A DNA stretch of 64,000 nt from Cellulophaga baltica (GCF_018861125.1 NZ_JAHKQN010000029.1:104426-168425); one strand, 5' to 3'. Positions 1-9,747 are shown, counted from the first letter of the stretch. Made by a program: numbers and translations. Notes: generated from the letters alone by a model not told the origin.

Positions 1-68
1 ACTACTAAATCTGCTATTGCCAAGATTGCTAAGGCAGCAATCATGAAAAGGTATATGTTCTCGCCCAT
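1..68 (-). CDS. N-terminus of a membrane protein, probably inorganic phosphate transporter (PiT family), cut by window edge
   Basis: Only the first 22 codons are inside the window. They start at the ATG at 68 on the minus strand and read MGENIYLFMIAALAILAIAD, a hydrophobic segment right after the start. This resembles the first membrane helix of Bacteroidetes PiT-type phosphate transporters, where a similar helix precedes the VSNDAVNF signature, but that signature lies outside the window. Membrane location is clear; the family is a guess from a short match. Confidence 0.4.
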   Translation of the reverse strand, partial: MGENIYLFMIAALAILAIADLV

Positions 69-234
69 TTAAATTGAAAATAAGAGCAAAAGTCCTATTT
101 ATAAAATAAATTAAGGTTAATAAAACGTTATGAAATTAAGTATTGCAGTTAATAAAGTAAATATGCGGTAACAATTAAGAGCTACGAAATTTAATGTCTT
201 ATTAATGAGATTGTTATTTGTGTGCTTAAGGAAT

Positions 235-630
235 TTATTTTAAAGGATTTTTTTCTTGAAATGTTGTTTTTTGAGACATGGCTAATTCATCTTCAAATGC
301 AGTATCAATTTCAACAATTTTTGTTTTCAAATGGCCATTTATTCTTACAGTTTCATTGTCTTTAACTAGAACAGCTATTTCCTTAGTTTCATAACCTAAA
401 AAACTAAATACGAGTGTGTATTCACCAGGAATAACATCAGCTAATTCAAAATTTCCATGAAAATTGGTTTGCGCAGTGTGATTGCTATTCTTTAATTGAA
501 CTTGAGCAAATAATATTGGTTCGTCATTCAACGCTATGTCCGAAACCTTACCAACAATGGTTCCTTTGTTTTGAGAGAATACATTTCCAACAATACATAG
601 CATAATAATTAAGAATACTTTTTTCATCAC
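235..630 (-). CDS. Secreted protein made of one carboxypeptidase-regulatory-like domain
   Basis: The product has 131 residues. A signal peptide covers roughly residues 1-20, ending at a VFSQ cleavage-like site. The rest is a single CarboxypepD_reg-like beta-sandwich (about 22-100) with the usual features: GTIVGKVSD at the first strand, a T-N-F-H-G-N-F-E-L core, and PGEYTLVFSFLGYETKE near the end. In Bacteroidetes this domain normally sits at the N-terminus of TonB-dependent receptors; here it stands alone with a short charged tail. Such single-domain proteins are common in Flavobacteriaceae and have no assigned role. The second Met (MKK) is an equally good start. It is a single gene, between the phosphate-transporter-like gene and dgt. 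Confidence 0.75.
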   Translation of the reverse strand: MMKKVFLIIMLCIVGNVFSQNKGTIVGKVSDIALNDEPILFAQVQLKNSNHTAQTNFHGNFELADVIPGEYTLVFSFLGYETKEIAVLVKDNETVRINGHLKTKIVEIDTAFEDELAMSQKTTFQEKNPLK

Positions 631-774
631 TTTGCACTTTTATTTTGCAGTGCAAAATAAAGTCTTAAACGTAAAATTAATGTTACTTGTAGGTTAAGAA
701 TAGATGATAGTTTTGTTTGTCTTTTTTAATACATTTTATTTTCTAAAAAAGTATCTTGCATTAAATTTTATACT

Positions 775-2118
775 ATGCATTGGGAGCAGTTACTATCTTT
801 AAAAAGACAGGGCGATAAACATAAACGATTACGAAAAGAACAAGATGAAACTAGACTAGGTTTTGAGGTAGACTACGATCGTATTATTTTTTCATCTGCC
901 TTTAGAAGTTTGCAAGATAAAACTCAAGTTATACCGCTTTCAAAAACAGATTTTATTCATACGAGACTTACACACAGTTTAGAAGTTTCAGTAGTTGGGC
1001 GTAGTTTAGGTAGAATAGTTGGTAAAAAAATCTTAGAAAAACATCCGTATTTAAAGGAAGTTCACGGATTTCAAATTAACGATTTTGGTGCTATAGTTGC
1101 TGCAGCAGCTTTATCTCACGATATAGGTAATCCGCCTTTTGGCCATAGTGGAGAAAAAGCTATTGGAGAGTTTTTTAAAACAGGTGAAGGTTTAAAATAT
1201 AAATCATTACTTACTGATAAGGAATACCAAGATATTATAGATTTTGAAGGTAATGCCAATGGTTTTCGTTTGCTTGCTGCTGACAGAGTTGGGGTCGAAG
1301 GTGGCTTAAGGTTGAGTTATGGAACTTTAGGTGCTTTTATGAAATATCCTAAAGAATCGTTACCTAAAAATCCTACAAATAATATAGCTGACAAAAAATT
1401 TGGTTTTTTTCAGTCTGATAAAAATGCATTTGCAACTATTGCCGAAGAATTAGGCTTAATTCAAACCCGAGATGGTGGTGCTATTAGTTTTTCAAGGCAC
1501 CCATTAACATATTTGGTTGAAGCAGCAGATGATATTTGCTACACTATTATTGATTTTGAAGATGGAATAAATTTGGGTTTAATACCTGAGGATTTTGCTT
1601 TAGAGTATCTAATAAAGCTCGTAAAAGATAGTATTAATACTAAAAAGTATAATGCTATGGCACATATGGAAGATAGGTTGAGTTACTTGCGCGCCTTGGC
1701 AATAAATACTCTTATTCAAGATGCTGTAAATGTTTTTATAGAAAATGAAGAAGCTATTTTAAAAGGAGAGTTTCATGTTTCACTATTAGATAAAAGTAAA
1801 TACAAAGCTCAAATTGATGATATTATTACAATTAGTGTAAATAAAATATACCGTTCTTCAGAGGTGCTAGAAAAAGAAATAGCAGGTTACAAAATCATAT
1901 CAGATATTTTGAATGTTTATACCAAAGCACTTATTAATAAAAAAGAACATAAAACTTCAAATTACGATAAGTTGTTAATTGAAACTTTACCTGATTTTTA
2001 TAAAAATACCGAAGATAATCTATACAATATACTTTTAAATACGTGTTGTTATGTCGCGAGCTTATCAGATAGTGCGGCGGTGCATATTCATAATAAAATT
2101 ATGGGCAAACAACTGTAA
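775..2118 (+). CDS. dgt: Deoxyguanosinetriphosphate triphosphohydrolase (dGTPase)
   Basis: Hydrolyses dGTP (and often other dNTPs) to the deoxynucleoside and tripolyphosphate, so it affects nucleotide pools. It is an HD-superfamily metalloenzyme of 447 residues. The metal-binding residues can be seen: His67 in THSLEVS, the HD pair at 115-116 in LSHDIGNPPFGH, and the following His124. The C-terminal half (DICYTIIDFEDG) is typical of the long Bacteroidetes dGTPases. The start MHWEQLLS matches the conserved start of the family. It is convergent with the DUF3078 gene, whose stop is only 5 nt away. Confidence 0.92.
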   Translation: MHWEQLLSLKRQGDKHKRLRKEQDETRLGFEVDYDRIIFSSAFRSLQDKTQVIPLSKTDFIHTRLTHSLEVSVVGRSLGRIVGKKILEKHPYLKEVHGFQINDFGAIVAAAALSHDIGNPPFGHSGEKAIGEFFKTGEGLKYKSLLTDKEYQDIIDFEGNANGFRLLAADRVGVEGGLRLSYGTLGAFMKYPKESLPKNPTNNIADKKFGFFQSDKNAFATIAEELGLIQTRDGGAISFSRHPLTYLVEAADDICYTIIDFEDGINLGLIPEDFALEYLIKLVKDSINTKKYNAMAHMEDRLSYLRALAINTLIQDAVNVFIENEEAILKGEFHVSLLDKSKYKAQIDDIITISVNKIYRSSEVLEKEIAGYKIISDILNVYTKALINKKEHKTSNYDKLLIETLPDFYKNTEDNLYNILLNTCCYVASLSDSAAVHIHNKIMGKQL

Positions 2119-2123
2119 TCTAT

Positions 2124-3230
2124 TTAAAAATCATAGCTGAAAGCAATTCCTAAAGTTTGTTTAAATTGAACTTTTGGCACTCCTCTTTGGGTGATAACAC
2201 CATCATCATTAGTTATTTCATCAAATAAAGTATCATCATCATATTTTAATTGAGTTCCTAATGTGGTGTTTAAATATTTATTAATAACAAATTTGAAGTT
2301 GAGTTGCCAATCAACATCAATATTACCAAAGCTGTTTAGATAATCAGTATATAAACTAATTGAGTGACTCAACGTTGTATTTTCCATAATGGTTCCTTCC
2401 CATGTATTGGTGAGTAGAAATCCGAGCTCCATATATACGTTTTCTCCTTCTGTTATTATATTTCCATCATCATCGTAAGTAGCTTCCTCTACACCAAAAG
2501 AACCACTATTTGCTAATGTTTGATCTAATACGAAAGTTGATTTTTGTGTAACGGGTGACAAATATAAATTTAAATTTTTTCCTTCAGGAATATAAGAGGT
2601 ACCCGCACCAAATGTTAGATAACCAGGAGCCATAAACCTTGAAATAGGGGTTGTTCTATCAGGATAAGTGTAACCATTTGTAAATTGGGTGTTAAATGTA
2701 GTTTTTACTGAATAGTACCAATTTGAAATAGTATCTCTTCGGTAACTGAAAGTAGAACTAAAGTTAATCGCATCGGTTGTTTTTCGGAGCTTTTGGCCCT
2801 CTTGAGCATTCAGACCATAATTCATTTCTAAATCATTATTCCACTGAATATATCTAAACTTGTAATTTCGAGCTAGCTTAGTAGTAACGGCACCTGATAC
2901 TGCATTATCACCACCTGCACTCCAGTTAACAAAAGCAGTTTCACTTAATGTAAAACCAAATTGATTTGTGTTGTCCCAAAATGAGGGGATGTTAAAACTG
3001 TTAAATTTATTTTTTAGAGGCTTTGTTTTTTTAAATGAAATTACTGGATTAGTCAAGTTAGCCCCACGTGGTATATTTTTTATTCTATTTTGAACTGATC
3101 GTATTACGATGGTGTCAATAATAATAGAATCTGCTTCAGCTGTAAGAGGGATACTATCTTGAGACCAGCTTTGGTTTGTGATAAATAATAACGTGCAAAT
3201 AAGACTTAATTTTAATTTATTAAGAAGCAT
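2124..3230 (-). CDS. DUF3078 domain-containing outer-membrane-type protein
   Basis: 368 residues with a signal peptide (about 1-23, ending SWSQ) and then beta-rich sequence ending in an aromatic residue (AFSYDF), typical of an outer-membrane barrel. The segment around WDNTNQFGFTLSETAFVNWSAGGDNAVSG is the hallmark of DUF3078, a Bacteroidetes-only family of unknown function. Its start codon lies inside the end of dxs: the genes overlap by 11 nt, so they are co-transcribed and probably translationally coupled. This dxs-DUF3078 pairing is seen in related genomes as far as I recall; no functional link is known. Confidence 0.85.
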   Translation of the reverse strand: MLLNKLKLSLICTLLFITNQSWSQDSIPLTAEADSIIIDTIVIRSVQNRIKNIPRGANLTNPVISFKKTKPLKNKFNSFNIPSFWDNTNQFGFTLSETAFVNWSAGGDNAVSGAVTTKLARNYKFRYIQWNNDLEMNYGLNAQEGQKLRKTTDAINFSSTFSYRRDTISNWYYSVKTTFNTQFTNGYTYPDRTTPISRFMAPGYLTFGAGTSYIPEGKNLNLYLSPVTQKSTFVLDQTLANSGSFGVEEATYDDDGNIITEGENVYMELGFLLTNTWEGTIMENTTLSHSISLYTDYLNSFGNIDVDWQLNFKFVINKYLNTTLGTQLKYDDDTLFDEITNDDGVITQRGVPKVQFKQTLGIAFSYDF

Positions 3231-4992
3231 TTAAAATGGTATTTAGTTGAAATTTAAAAGATTGTAGGTCAATTTTTGACAGTTTATGAAGTTCTTGGGT
3301 TGTTCCATGTTCCAAAAATCTATCATCTATACCCATTATTGTAATAGGTACATAATTGTTAATTTCATTTGCGAATTCTAAAATACTACTACCAAACCCA
3401 CCTATTTTACAACCATCTTCAATAGTAATAATATGTTGGTAATTATTTAAAATTTTCACAAGTTGTGTTTTGTCTAGTGGTTTAATAAATCGCATATTAT
3501 AATGACCAATTTTATCTTGTTCTTTAATCGTATTGATTACTTCTGAAACCATATTCCCCATATGACCGATTGACAATACTGCAATTTTCGTTCCACTTTT
3601 TAATTCTTCAGATTTTCCAATTTCAATTTTTTCAAACGGAAGTTGCCATTCTTTTAAAACCCCTCGCCCTCTCGGATATCTTATGGCAATAGGGTTTGGT
3701 AAACCTAATTGTGCGGTGTACATTATGTTTCTTAGTTCTAATTCATTGATTGGAGCAAATAAAATAAGATTAGGTATGCATTTTAAATACGCAATATCGT
3801 ATACACCATGATGTGTAGCTCCGTCATGACCAACTAAGCCAGCTCTATCTAAACAAAAAATCACGGGTAAATTTTGAATCGCAACATCGTGTATTACTTG
3901 GTCGTATGCACGCTGTAAAAAGGTAGAATAAATAGTGCAAAAAGGAATGAAACCTTCCGTAGTCATACCTGCAGCTAAAGTCACTGCATGTTGTTCTGCA
4001 ATGCCAACATCAAAAGCTCTTTCAGGAATTGCTTCCATCATATATTTCAATGAACTCCCGGTAGGCATAGCAGGTGTTATACCTATAATTTTTTTATTTG
4101 TATTTGCTAATTCAAGAATTGTAAGTCCAAAAACATCTTGATATTTTGGGGTTATTTCTTCTGAGGTTTTTGGTAATAAATCACCAGTTTTTTTATCAAA
4201 TTTACCAGGTGCATGATAGGTAACTTGGTTTTCTTCAGCTTTTTGTAAGCCTTTGCCTTTTACAGTTATTATATGTAATAATTTAGGACCTGGTTTAGCC
4301 TTTAGCTTTTCTAGAGTTTCAATTAATACAGGCAGATCATGCCCGTTGATAGGGCCTGTGTAGTCAAAATTCAAACATTCAAAAATATTTTCATCTTTGG
4401 CAGTTCCTTTTTTAACATTGGTAAGGTATTTTTTTAATGCCCCCACACTAGGATCAATACCAATTGCATTGTCATTTAAAATTATTAAAATATTCGCATC
4501 TGTTGCTCCTGCATGGTTTAGTGCTTCAAATGCCATTCCACTCGCTATAGATGCATCACCAATAACCGCAATGTGTTGTTTATTTAAATCTCCTTTAATT
4601 TTTGAAGCAATTGCCATTCCTAAAATTGCTGAAATAGAAGTAGAGCTATGACCAGTACCAAAATCATCATATTTACTTTCATTCCTTTTAGGAAATCCGC
4701 TTATACCGTTAAGCTGTCTGTTTGTTTCAAAAATTTCTTTTCTTCCAGTAAGTATTTTATGGCCGTACGCTTGGTGGCCTACATCCCAAATGAGCTTATC
4801 TATTGGAGTGTTAAAAACATAGTGTAGTGCAATAGTCAATTCTGTTACACCTAAGCTAGCACCTAAATGCCCCTCTTTTGTAGCAACAATATCAATTATA
4901 AACTCACGTAATTCTTTAGCAAGTAGTAATAAATCAGGTTGCTTTAGCTTGCGTAAATCCTCAGGTGTGTTTATTTGGTTAAGTAAAACCAT
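3220..4992 (-). CDS. dxs: 1-deoxy-D-xylulose-5-phosphate synthase
   Basis: Condenses pyruvate and glyceraldehyde 3-phosphate to DXP using thiamine diphosphate, the first step of the non-mevalonate isoprenoid pathway. It therefore feeds the polyprenyl and carotenoid genes at 17.4-19.6 kb. The protein is 590 residues. Visible motifs: DVGHQAYGHKI and GTGHSSTSISA in the thiamine domain, VGIAEQHAVTLAAGM in the pyrimidine-binding domain, and DRAGLVGHDGATHHG. The thiamine-diphosphate GDG motif reads GDASIASGMAFEALNHAG, the form I know from Flavobacteria, and is followed by N in LNDN. A -7 element lies 20 nt upstream of the ATG. Confidence 0.95.
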   Translation of the reverse strand: MVLLNQINTPEDLRKLKQPDLLLLAKELREFIIDIVATKEGHLGASLGVTELTIALHYVFNTPIDKLIWDVGHQAYGHKILTGRKEIFETNRQLNGISGFPKRNESKYDDFGTGHSSTSISAILGMAIASKIKGDLNKQHIAVIGDASIASGMAFEALNHAGATDANILIILNDNAIGIDPSVGALKKYLTNVKKGTAKDENIFECLNFDYTGPINGHDLPVLIETLEKLKAKPGPKLLHIITVKGKGLQKAEENQVTYHAPGKFDKKTGDLLPKTSEEITPKYQDVFGLTILELANTNKKIIGITPAMPTGSSLKYMMEAIPERAFDVGIAEQHAVTLAAGMTTEGFIPFCTIYSTFLQRAYDQVIHDVAIQNLPVIFCLDRAGLVGHDGATHHGVYDIAYLKCIPNLILFAPINELELRNIMYTAQLGLPNPIAIRYPRGRGVLKEWQLPFEKIEIGKSEELKSGTKIAVLSIGHMGNMVSEVINTIKEQDKIGHYNMRFIKPLDKTQLVKILNNYQHIITIEDGCKIGGFGSSILEFANEINNYVPITIMGIDDRFLEHGTTQELHKLSKIDLQSFKFQLNTILNAS

Positions 4993-5011
4993 TGACTATT
5001 TTATTTAGTTG

Positions 5012-5019
5012 CAAAAATA
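5012..5019 (-). promoter_or_regulatory. -7 promoter element of dxs
   Basis: On the minus strand this reads TATTTTTG, matching the Bacteroidetes housekeeping -7 consensus TAnnTTTG. It ends 20 nt before the dxs ATG. It is back-to-back with the tadA promoter. Confidence 0.55.
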
Positions 5020-5050
5020 CTTTTTTATTTTAATACTTTAATCTTTATAC

Positions 5051-5058
5051 TAGCTTTG
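5051..5058 (+). promoter_or_regulatory. -7 promoter element of tadA
   Basis: TAGCTTTG matches TAnnTTTG and ends 20 nt before the tadA ATG at 5079. This spacing supports 5079 rather than the internal ATG at 5109 as the start. Confidence 0.55.
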
Positions 5059-5078
5059 ATAATTCTAAATATAAAGCA

Positions 5079-5528
5079 ATGATTACTCCATTTGATGACA
5101 CTTATTTTATGAAAAAAGCTTTACAAGAAGCTGATGAGGCTTTTAGTAAAGGAGAAGTTCCTGTTGGTGCCGTGATTGTAATAAAAGATAGAATTATCGC
5201 TAGAGCACATAATTTAACAGAGCAACTTAATGATGTTACTGCTCATGCCGAAATGCAAGCAATTACTGCTGCTGCAAATTTTTTAGGTGGTAAATATTTG
5301 AAAGATTGTACCCTTTATGTGACTTTAGAGCCTTGTCAAATGTGTGCAGGAGCTTTGTATTGGAGTCAGATTTCTAAAATCGTATACGGAGCAAGAGATT
5401 TGGAGCGTGGTTTTGGTGTTATGGGGACAAAATTACATCCAAAAACAACAATAGAAGGTGGCGTTTTAGAAAAAGAAGCTTCAGAAATACTGAAACGTTT
5501 TTTTATTCAAAAACGTAATTTAAATTAA
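5079..5528 (+). CDS. tadA: tRNA-specific adenosine deaminase
   Basis: Deaminates the wobble adenosine (A34) of tRNA-Arg(ACG) to inosine. The zinc site of the cytidine-deaminase fold is intact: His56 and catalytic Glu58 in AHAEMQAI, and Cys86/Cys89 in PCQMCAGA. The 149-residue length is normal for the family. It is divergent from dxs and convergent with the cold-shock gene. A related nucleoside deaminase such as guanine deaminase is the main alternative, but MKKALQEADEAFSKGEVPVGAVIV and DLERGFGVMGT fit TadA. Confidence 0.9.
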   Translation: MITPFDDTYFMKKALQEADEAFSKGEVPVGAVIVIKDRIIARAHNLTEQLNDVTAHAEMQAITAAANFLGGKYLKDCTLYVTLEPCQMCAGALYWSQISKIVYGARDLERGFGVMGTKLHPKTTIEGGVLEKEASEILKRFFIQKRNLN

Positions 5529-5563
5529 AAAAAGCAACTGCTATAATATGCAAGGTGTTGCTT
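5528..5563 (-). terminator. Terminator of the cold-shock gene
   Basis: Arms AAGCAAC (5532-5538) and GTTGCTT (5557-5563) form a hairpin. On the minus strand it is followed by a T run, so it acts on the transcript of the 5589-5783 gene. It abuts the tadA stop codon. Confidence 0.55.
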
Positions 5564-5588
5564 GTACTAATAAATAGTGGTTAATAAT

Positions 5589-5783
5589 TTAACCGATAAC
5601 TTGTACTTGTGAAGCTACAATACCTTTTCGGCCTTCAGCTTCTTCATATTCTACTTTGTCTCCCTCATTAAGCTCTGTACCGTTCAATGAAGTGGCGTGT
5701 ACAAAAATATCATTTCCTGTGCTGTCGTTTGTAATGAATCCATAACCTTTAGATGCATTATAAAATTTTACTGTTCCGGTCAT
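5589..5783 (-). CDS. Cold-shock domain protein
   Basis: A 64-residue single OB-fold protein that binds single-stranded RNA or DNA and acts as an RNA chaperone. Both nucleic-acid-binding motifs are present: RNP1-like KGYGFIT (about 11-17) and RNP2-like DIFVH (about 25-29). Length and composition match CspA-type proteins; there is no extra domain. It is a stand-alone gene with its own terminator. Confidence 0.93.
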   Translation of the reverse strand: MTGTVKFYNASKGYGFITNDSTGNDIFVHATSLNGTELNEGDKVEYEEAEGRKGIVASQVQVIG

Positions 5784-5860
5784 TTTAAAGATAATTATGA
5801 AATTGATTACTACAAATTTATAATTTTTTCTGAAACAGGGGATTAAAAAACATGTGTAGT

Positions 5861-6124
5861 TTATTGATTACCAGTATTTTTGGATTCTTTTGCGTTCATT
5901 TTTCTTATGTTTTCTTCATTTAACATATAATCTTTTACATTTTTGCCTTTGCTCGCTTTATATAAGAATAAGGGCATAGCAACAAAAAAAATACCTGCAG
6001 TACCAAAACCTATAAATTTATGGGCAAGTTTCAATTCTTCTTGTTCTATATAAAAACCATAACAAATTGATAGTATGGAAGCTAGAAGTACAAGAGTAGT
6101 TATGTGTTGAAATTTTAGTTTCAT
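5861..6124 (-). CDS. Small two-helix membrane protein of unknown function
   Basis: 87 residues with two hydrophobic segments (about 8-26 and 37-55) and a charged, Lys/Asn-rich C-terminal tail (about 57-87). I do not recognise a family. It lies 18 nt downstream of the CLC gene on the same strand and so probably shares its transcript. Similar small proteins are frequent in Flavobacteriaceae. Confidence 0.6.
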   Translation of the reverse strand: MKLKFQHITTLVLLASILSICYGFYIEQEELKLAHKFIGFGTAGIFFVAMPLFLYKASKGKNVKDYMLNEENIRKMNAKESKNTGNQ

Positions 6125-6142
6125 TTATAAGATGTATGTGGT

Positions 6143-7936
6143 TTACTTTGTAAAATTAATCAACTTTCGTCTATAAGCAGTTAATAATTTTGACTTAGAT
6201 ATAAAACCTACATACTTCCCTTTATTTAAAACAGGTAAATTCCATGCGCCACTATCTTGAAATTTTTGCATAATATCGGTCATCTTATCTTTATCTAATT
6301 CAATGATCTCAGGTGGTGTATGCATCACATCTTTAGCATATACTTTGTCGTATAATTTTTGATTAAACATAATAGATCTGATATCATCTAATAGTATAAT
6401 GCCTAATAATGTTTTTTTATTAGTATCAATTACTGGGAATATATTTCTATTTGATTTTACAACGGCTTTATGAACCATGTCGCCTAATGACATATCAGGA
6501 TTCATAATTGCAAAATTGTTTTCAATTACAGCGTCAATATCCATGAAAGTTAAAACTGCATGATCTTTATCATGTGTGATTAACTCTCCTTTTCTACCAA
6601 GCTCCATGTTATATACTGAGTGCGGATTGGCATATTTTGTTATTGAGTATGATATTGCTGCTGTAATCATTAAAGGTATAAAAAGCTCATAACCGCTCGT
6701 TAATTCTGCAATTAAAAATATTGCGGTTAAAGGTGCATGAAGAACGCCTGCCATTAAACCGGCCATTCCTACAAGTGTAAAATTACTTTCAGAAACCTTA
6801 AAACTAAACAGCCCAATATTATTAATGACTTTAGCTACACAATTGCCCAAAATACTACCCATAAATAGGGTTGGGGCAAAAATACCACCAACGCCACCAG
6901 CACCAAATGTTAGTGCACTTGCAATAATTTTAAATAGTACTAGCCCTATTAAAAGCAAAATAATAGTCCAGACGTTTGTAACATCTAAATTAAAAATATT
7001 GTTTTTTAATAGTACTTCAGGGTTACCTTGTACAAGGTTGTTTATAATGTCAAAACCTTCACCATATAAAGGTGGTATTAAGTAAACTAATATACCAATA
7101 CCAATGCCACCTATTAATACCCGTTTTATTGGTGAATCTATTTTATCGAAGAATTTTTGAATTCTATCATATACTTCTGTAAAGTATATTGAAGTTAAAC
7201 CAGTAAATACACCTAATACCATAAAAAAAGGAACATCACCTATTTTAAAAGTATCTTCAATTTTAAAAGGGAGTAAAATATCATTTCCAAAGAAAAAATA
7301 AGAAGTTATTATTGCAGAAATTGATGCCAATAATAAAGGTAACATTGATGCAATTGTTAAATCAAGACTAAAAACTTCAATGGCAAATATTATTGCAGCA
7401 ATTGGAGCTTTGAATATTGAAGATAATGCACCTGCAGCAGCACAACCAATTAATAGATTTCTGTTTGTTTGGTTCATGTGAAACAAACGAGCTATGTTTG
7501 AGCTTATAGCAGCGCCAGTTGCAACTGTTGGGCCTTCTAAACCAACTGACCCACCAAAACCAACTGTTAGTGGTGCGGTAATTAAAGAGCCAAACATTTG
7601 AAATTTACGAATAATACCTTTTCGTTTTGATATAGCATAAAGTGTAGATGGAATACCGTGACTTACCTTATTTCTAATTATATATTTAGATATAAGATAT
7701 ACGAGAACAAAACCAATTATTGGAAATACAAAATAGAATGCCTGTTGGTAATATTTCACCAATTTGCCTTCTAATAAATGCTGAAAGAAGTGTGTAAGGT
7801 TTTTTAAGATAACCGCACCAACACCTGATGTAAAACCTACCAATATGCTTAATAAGTATACAAATTTTCTTTCAGGAATGTTTTTAATTCGCCAAACTAG
7901 AAATTTAGCAAACCAATTTTTTTTAGTCGCCTCCAT
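6143..7936 (-). CDS. CLC-family chloride channel/transporter with C-terminal CBS pair
   Basis: 597 residues: a CLC membrane domain (about 25-440) and two CBS domains (about 465-595). CLC proteins move chloride, as channels or as Cl-/H+ exchangers. The gating-glutamate motif is present (GSVGLEGPT, Glu134), as are the GVGGIFAPT loop and the Tyr of TSGYELF. Two positions differ from E. coli ClcA. The GSGIP selectivity motif reads SHGIP, so Ser107 is replaced by His93. The internal proton glutamate (ClcA Glu203) aligns with Val188 in FAIEVF, the residue I recall for eukaryotic CLC channels. The CBS pair suggests nucleotide control. The gene follows aspS on the same strand after a hairpin. Confidence 0.88.
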   Translation of the reverse strand: MEATKKNWFAKFLVWRIKNIPERKFVYLLSILVGFTSGVGAVILKNLTHFFQHLLEGKLVKYYQQAFYFVFPIIGFVLVYLISKYIIRNKVSHGIPSTLYAISKRKGIIRKFQMFGSLITAPLTVGFGGSVGLEGPTVATGAAISSNIARLFHMNQTNRNLLIGCAAAGALSSIFKAPIAAIIFAIEVFSLDLTIASMLPLLLASISAIITSYFFFGNDILLPFKIEDTFKIGDVPFFMVLGVFTGLTSIYFTEVYDRIQKFFDKIDSPIKRVLIGGIGIGILVYLIPPLYGEGFDIINNLVQGNPEVLLKNNIFNLDVTNVWTIILLLIGLVLFKIIASALTFGAGGVGGIFAPTLFMGSILGNCVAKVINNIGLFSFKVSESNFTLVGMAGLMAGVLHAPLTAIFLIAELTSGYELFIPLMITAAISYSITKYANPHSVYNMELGRKGELITHDKDHAVLTFMDIDAVIENNFAIMNPDMSLGDMVHKAVVKSNRNIFPVIDTNKKTLLGIILLDDIRSIMFNQKLYDKVYAKDVMHTPPEIIELDKDKMTDIMQKFQDSGAWNLPVLNKGKYVGFISKSKLLTAYRRKLINFTK

Positions 7937-7945
7937 TTTACAAAG

Positions 7946-7967
7946 AATCCCGAAATTAATCGGGATT
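7946..7967. terminator. Hairpin between aspS and the CLC gene
   Basis: Arms AATCCCG (7946-7952) and CGGGATT (7961-7967) form a stem. The T-rich run lies on the plus-strand side, so in the direction of transcription (minus) this is a stem without a following U tract, about 10 nt before the CLC start codon. It could be a weak terminator for aspS or a leader structure for the CLC gene. Confidence 0.4.
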
Positions 7968-7972
7968 GTTTT

Positions 7973-9727
7973 TTATTCTTGTATGTTTAATTTTAAGCTT
8001 AGTTCTTTTAATTGATCATCATCAATAAATGCAGGGGCATCAATCATTACATCTCTACCGCTATTATTTTTTGGGAATGCAATAAAGTCTCTAATAGTTT
8101 CTTGACCGCCTAATATTGATACTAACCTATCTAAACCAAATGCTAAACCACCGTGTGGTGGTGCACCATATTGAAATGCATCCATTAAAAAGCCAAATTG
8201 AGCTTTTGCTTCTTCGGGTGTAAAGCCTAAATGTTTAAACATCGTTGCTTGCATTTCTTTGTCATGAATACGAATAGAACCACCACCTATTTCATTTCCG
8301 TTTAAGACTAAATCATAAGCATTTGCCTTTACAGCACCTGGATCAGTGTCTAGTAACTCTAATTGACCAGGCTTAGGTGAAGTAAATGGGTGGTGCATTG
8401 CATGGTAATGACCTGTTTCTTCATCTAATTCTAATAAAGGGAAATCAATTACCCATAACGGAGCAAACTCCTTAGGGTTTCTTAGGTTTAAACGTTCTGC
8501 TAATTCCATACGTAAAGCACTAAGTTGTGCTCTGGTTTTATTAGCATCACCAGAAAGTACACAAATTAAATCTCCTGGTTTTGAACCAGTAATTTTCGCC
8601 CAGTTTGCAATATCATCTTGATCGTAGAATTTATCTACTGTAGATTTAAAACTACCATCTTCATTACATTTAGCGTAAACCATCCCTTTAGCACCAACTT
8701 GTGGTCTTTTCACCCAGTTTACTAAAGCATCCAATTCTTTTCTAGTATAACTAGCAGCGCCTGGTACAGCGATACCAACTACTAGTTCGGCATCATTAAA
8801 AACTCCAAATTCTTTATGTTGAGCAACTTCGTTTAATTCGCCAAACTCCATTCCAAAACGAATATCAGGCTTATCATTACCATACTTTCGCATAGCATCA
8901 TCATAAGTCATTCTTGGGAAGTTTTCAATCTCAACACCATTAATTTCTTTTAATAAGTGCTTTGTTAAGTTTTCAAAAACATTTAAAATATCTTCTTGCT
9001 CAACAAAAGCCATTTCACAATCAATCTGTGTAAATTCTGGCTGTCTATCGGCACGTAAATCTTCATCTCTAAAACATTTTACAATCTGGAAATATTTATC
9101 CATACCACCAACCATAAGCAATTGCTTAAAAGTTTGAGGTGATTGTGGCAATGCATAAAATTGACCCTCATTCATACGGCTTGGTACAACAAAATCTCTT
9201 GCACCTTCAGGTGTAGATTTTATCAAGTATGGCGTTTCAACTTCTATAAATCCACCATCAGATAAAAACTTACGAACTTCCATCGCAACTTTATGCCTGA
9301 AAATCAGATTGTTTTTTACAGGGTTTCTACGAATATCTAAATAACGATATTTCATTCTTATATCTTCACCACCATCAGTTTTATCTTCAATTGTGAATGG
9401 AGGAACTTGTGCATTATTTAAAACGGTAAGTTCAGTAACTAAAACCTCAATATCACCAGTTGGTATGTTTGGGTTTTTTGAAGCACGTTCAACAACTTTA
9501 CCTTTTACTTGTACAACAAATTCACGACCAAGCTTTTGGGCTTTCGTTATAATGTCTTTAGGAGTACTTTCTTCATCAAAATATAATTGTGTAATTCCAT
9601 AACGGTCTCTTAAATCAACATAGATCATAAAACCTTTGTCACGAATACCTTGTACCCAACCTGATAAAATTACTTCTTGATTATTGTGTGCTACTCTTAA
9701 ATCGCCACAAGTATGACTTCTGTACAT
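7973..9727 (-). CDS. aspS: Aspartyl-tRNA synthetase
   Basis: Class II synthetase charging tRNA-Asp. 584 residues, the normal length for bacterial AspRS. Domains in order: N-terminal OB anticodon-binding domain (about 1-105, [22 protein letters not shown]), catalytic core with class II motif 2 ([16 protein letters not shown]), a GAD insertion domain (about 300-410), and motif 3 ([15 protein letters not shown]) near the C-terminus. The start [10 protein letters not shown] is the conserved AspRS start. Whether it also charges tRNA-Asn cannot be settled from this sequence. Confidence 0.96.
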   Translation of the reverse strand: MYRSHTCGDLRVAHNNQEVILSGWVQGIRDKGFMIYVDLRDRYGITQLYFDEESTPKDIITKAQKLGREFVVQVKGKVVERASKNPNIPTGDIEVLVTELTVLNNAQVPPFTIEDKTDGGEDIRMKYRYLDIRRNPVKNNLIFRHKVAMEVRKFLSDGGFIEVETPYLIKSTPEGARDFVVPSRMNEGQFYALPQSPQTFKQLLMVGGMDKYFQIVKCFRDEDLRADRQPEFTQIDCEMAFVEQEDILNVFENLTKHLLKEINGVEIENFPRMTYDDAMRKYGNDKPDIRFGMEFGELNEVAQHKEFGVFNDAELVVGIAVPGAASYTRKELDALVNWVKRPQVGAKGMVYAKCNEDGSFKSTVDKFYDQDDIANWAKITGSKPGDLICVLSGDANKTRAQLSALRMELAERLNLRNPKEFAPLWVIDFPLLELDEETGHYHAMHHPFTSPKPGQLELLDTDPGAVKANAYDLVLNGNEIGGGSIRIHDKEMQATMFKHLGFTPEEAKAQFGFLMDAFQYGAPPHGGLAFGLDRLVSILGGQETIRDFIAFPKNNSGRDVMIDAPAFIDDDQLKELSLKLNIQE

Positions 9728-9747
9728 GCTAAATATTTATTTAGGGG

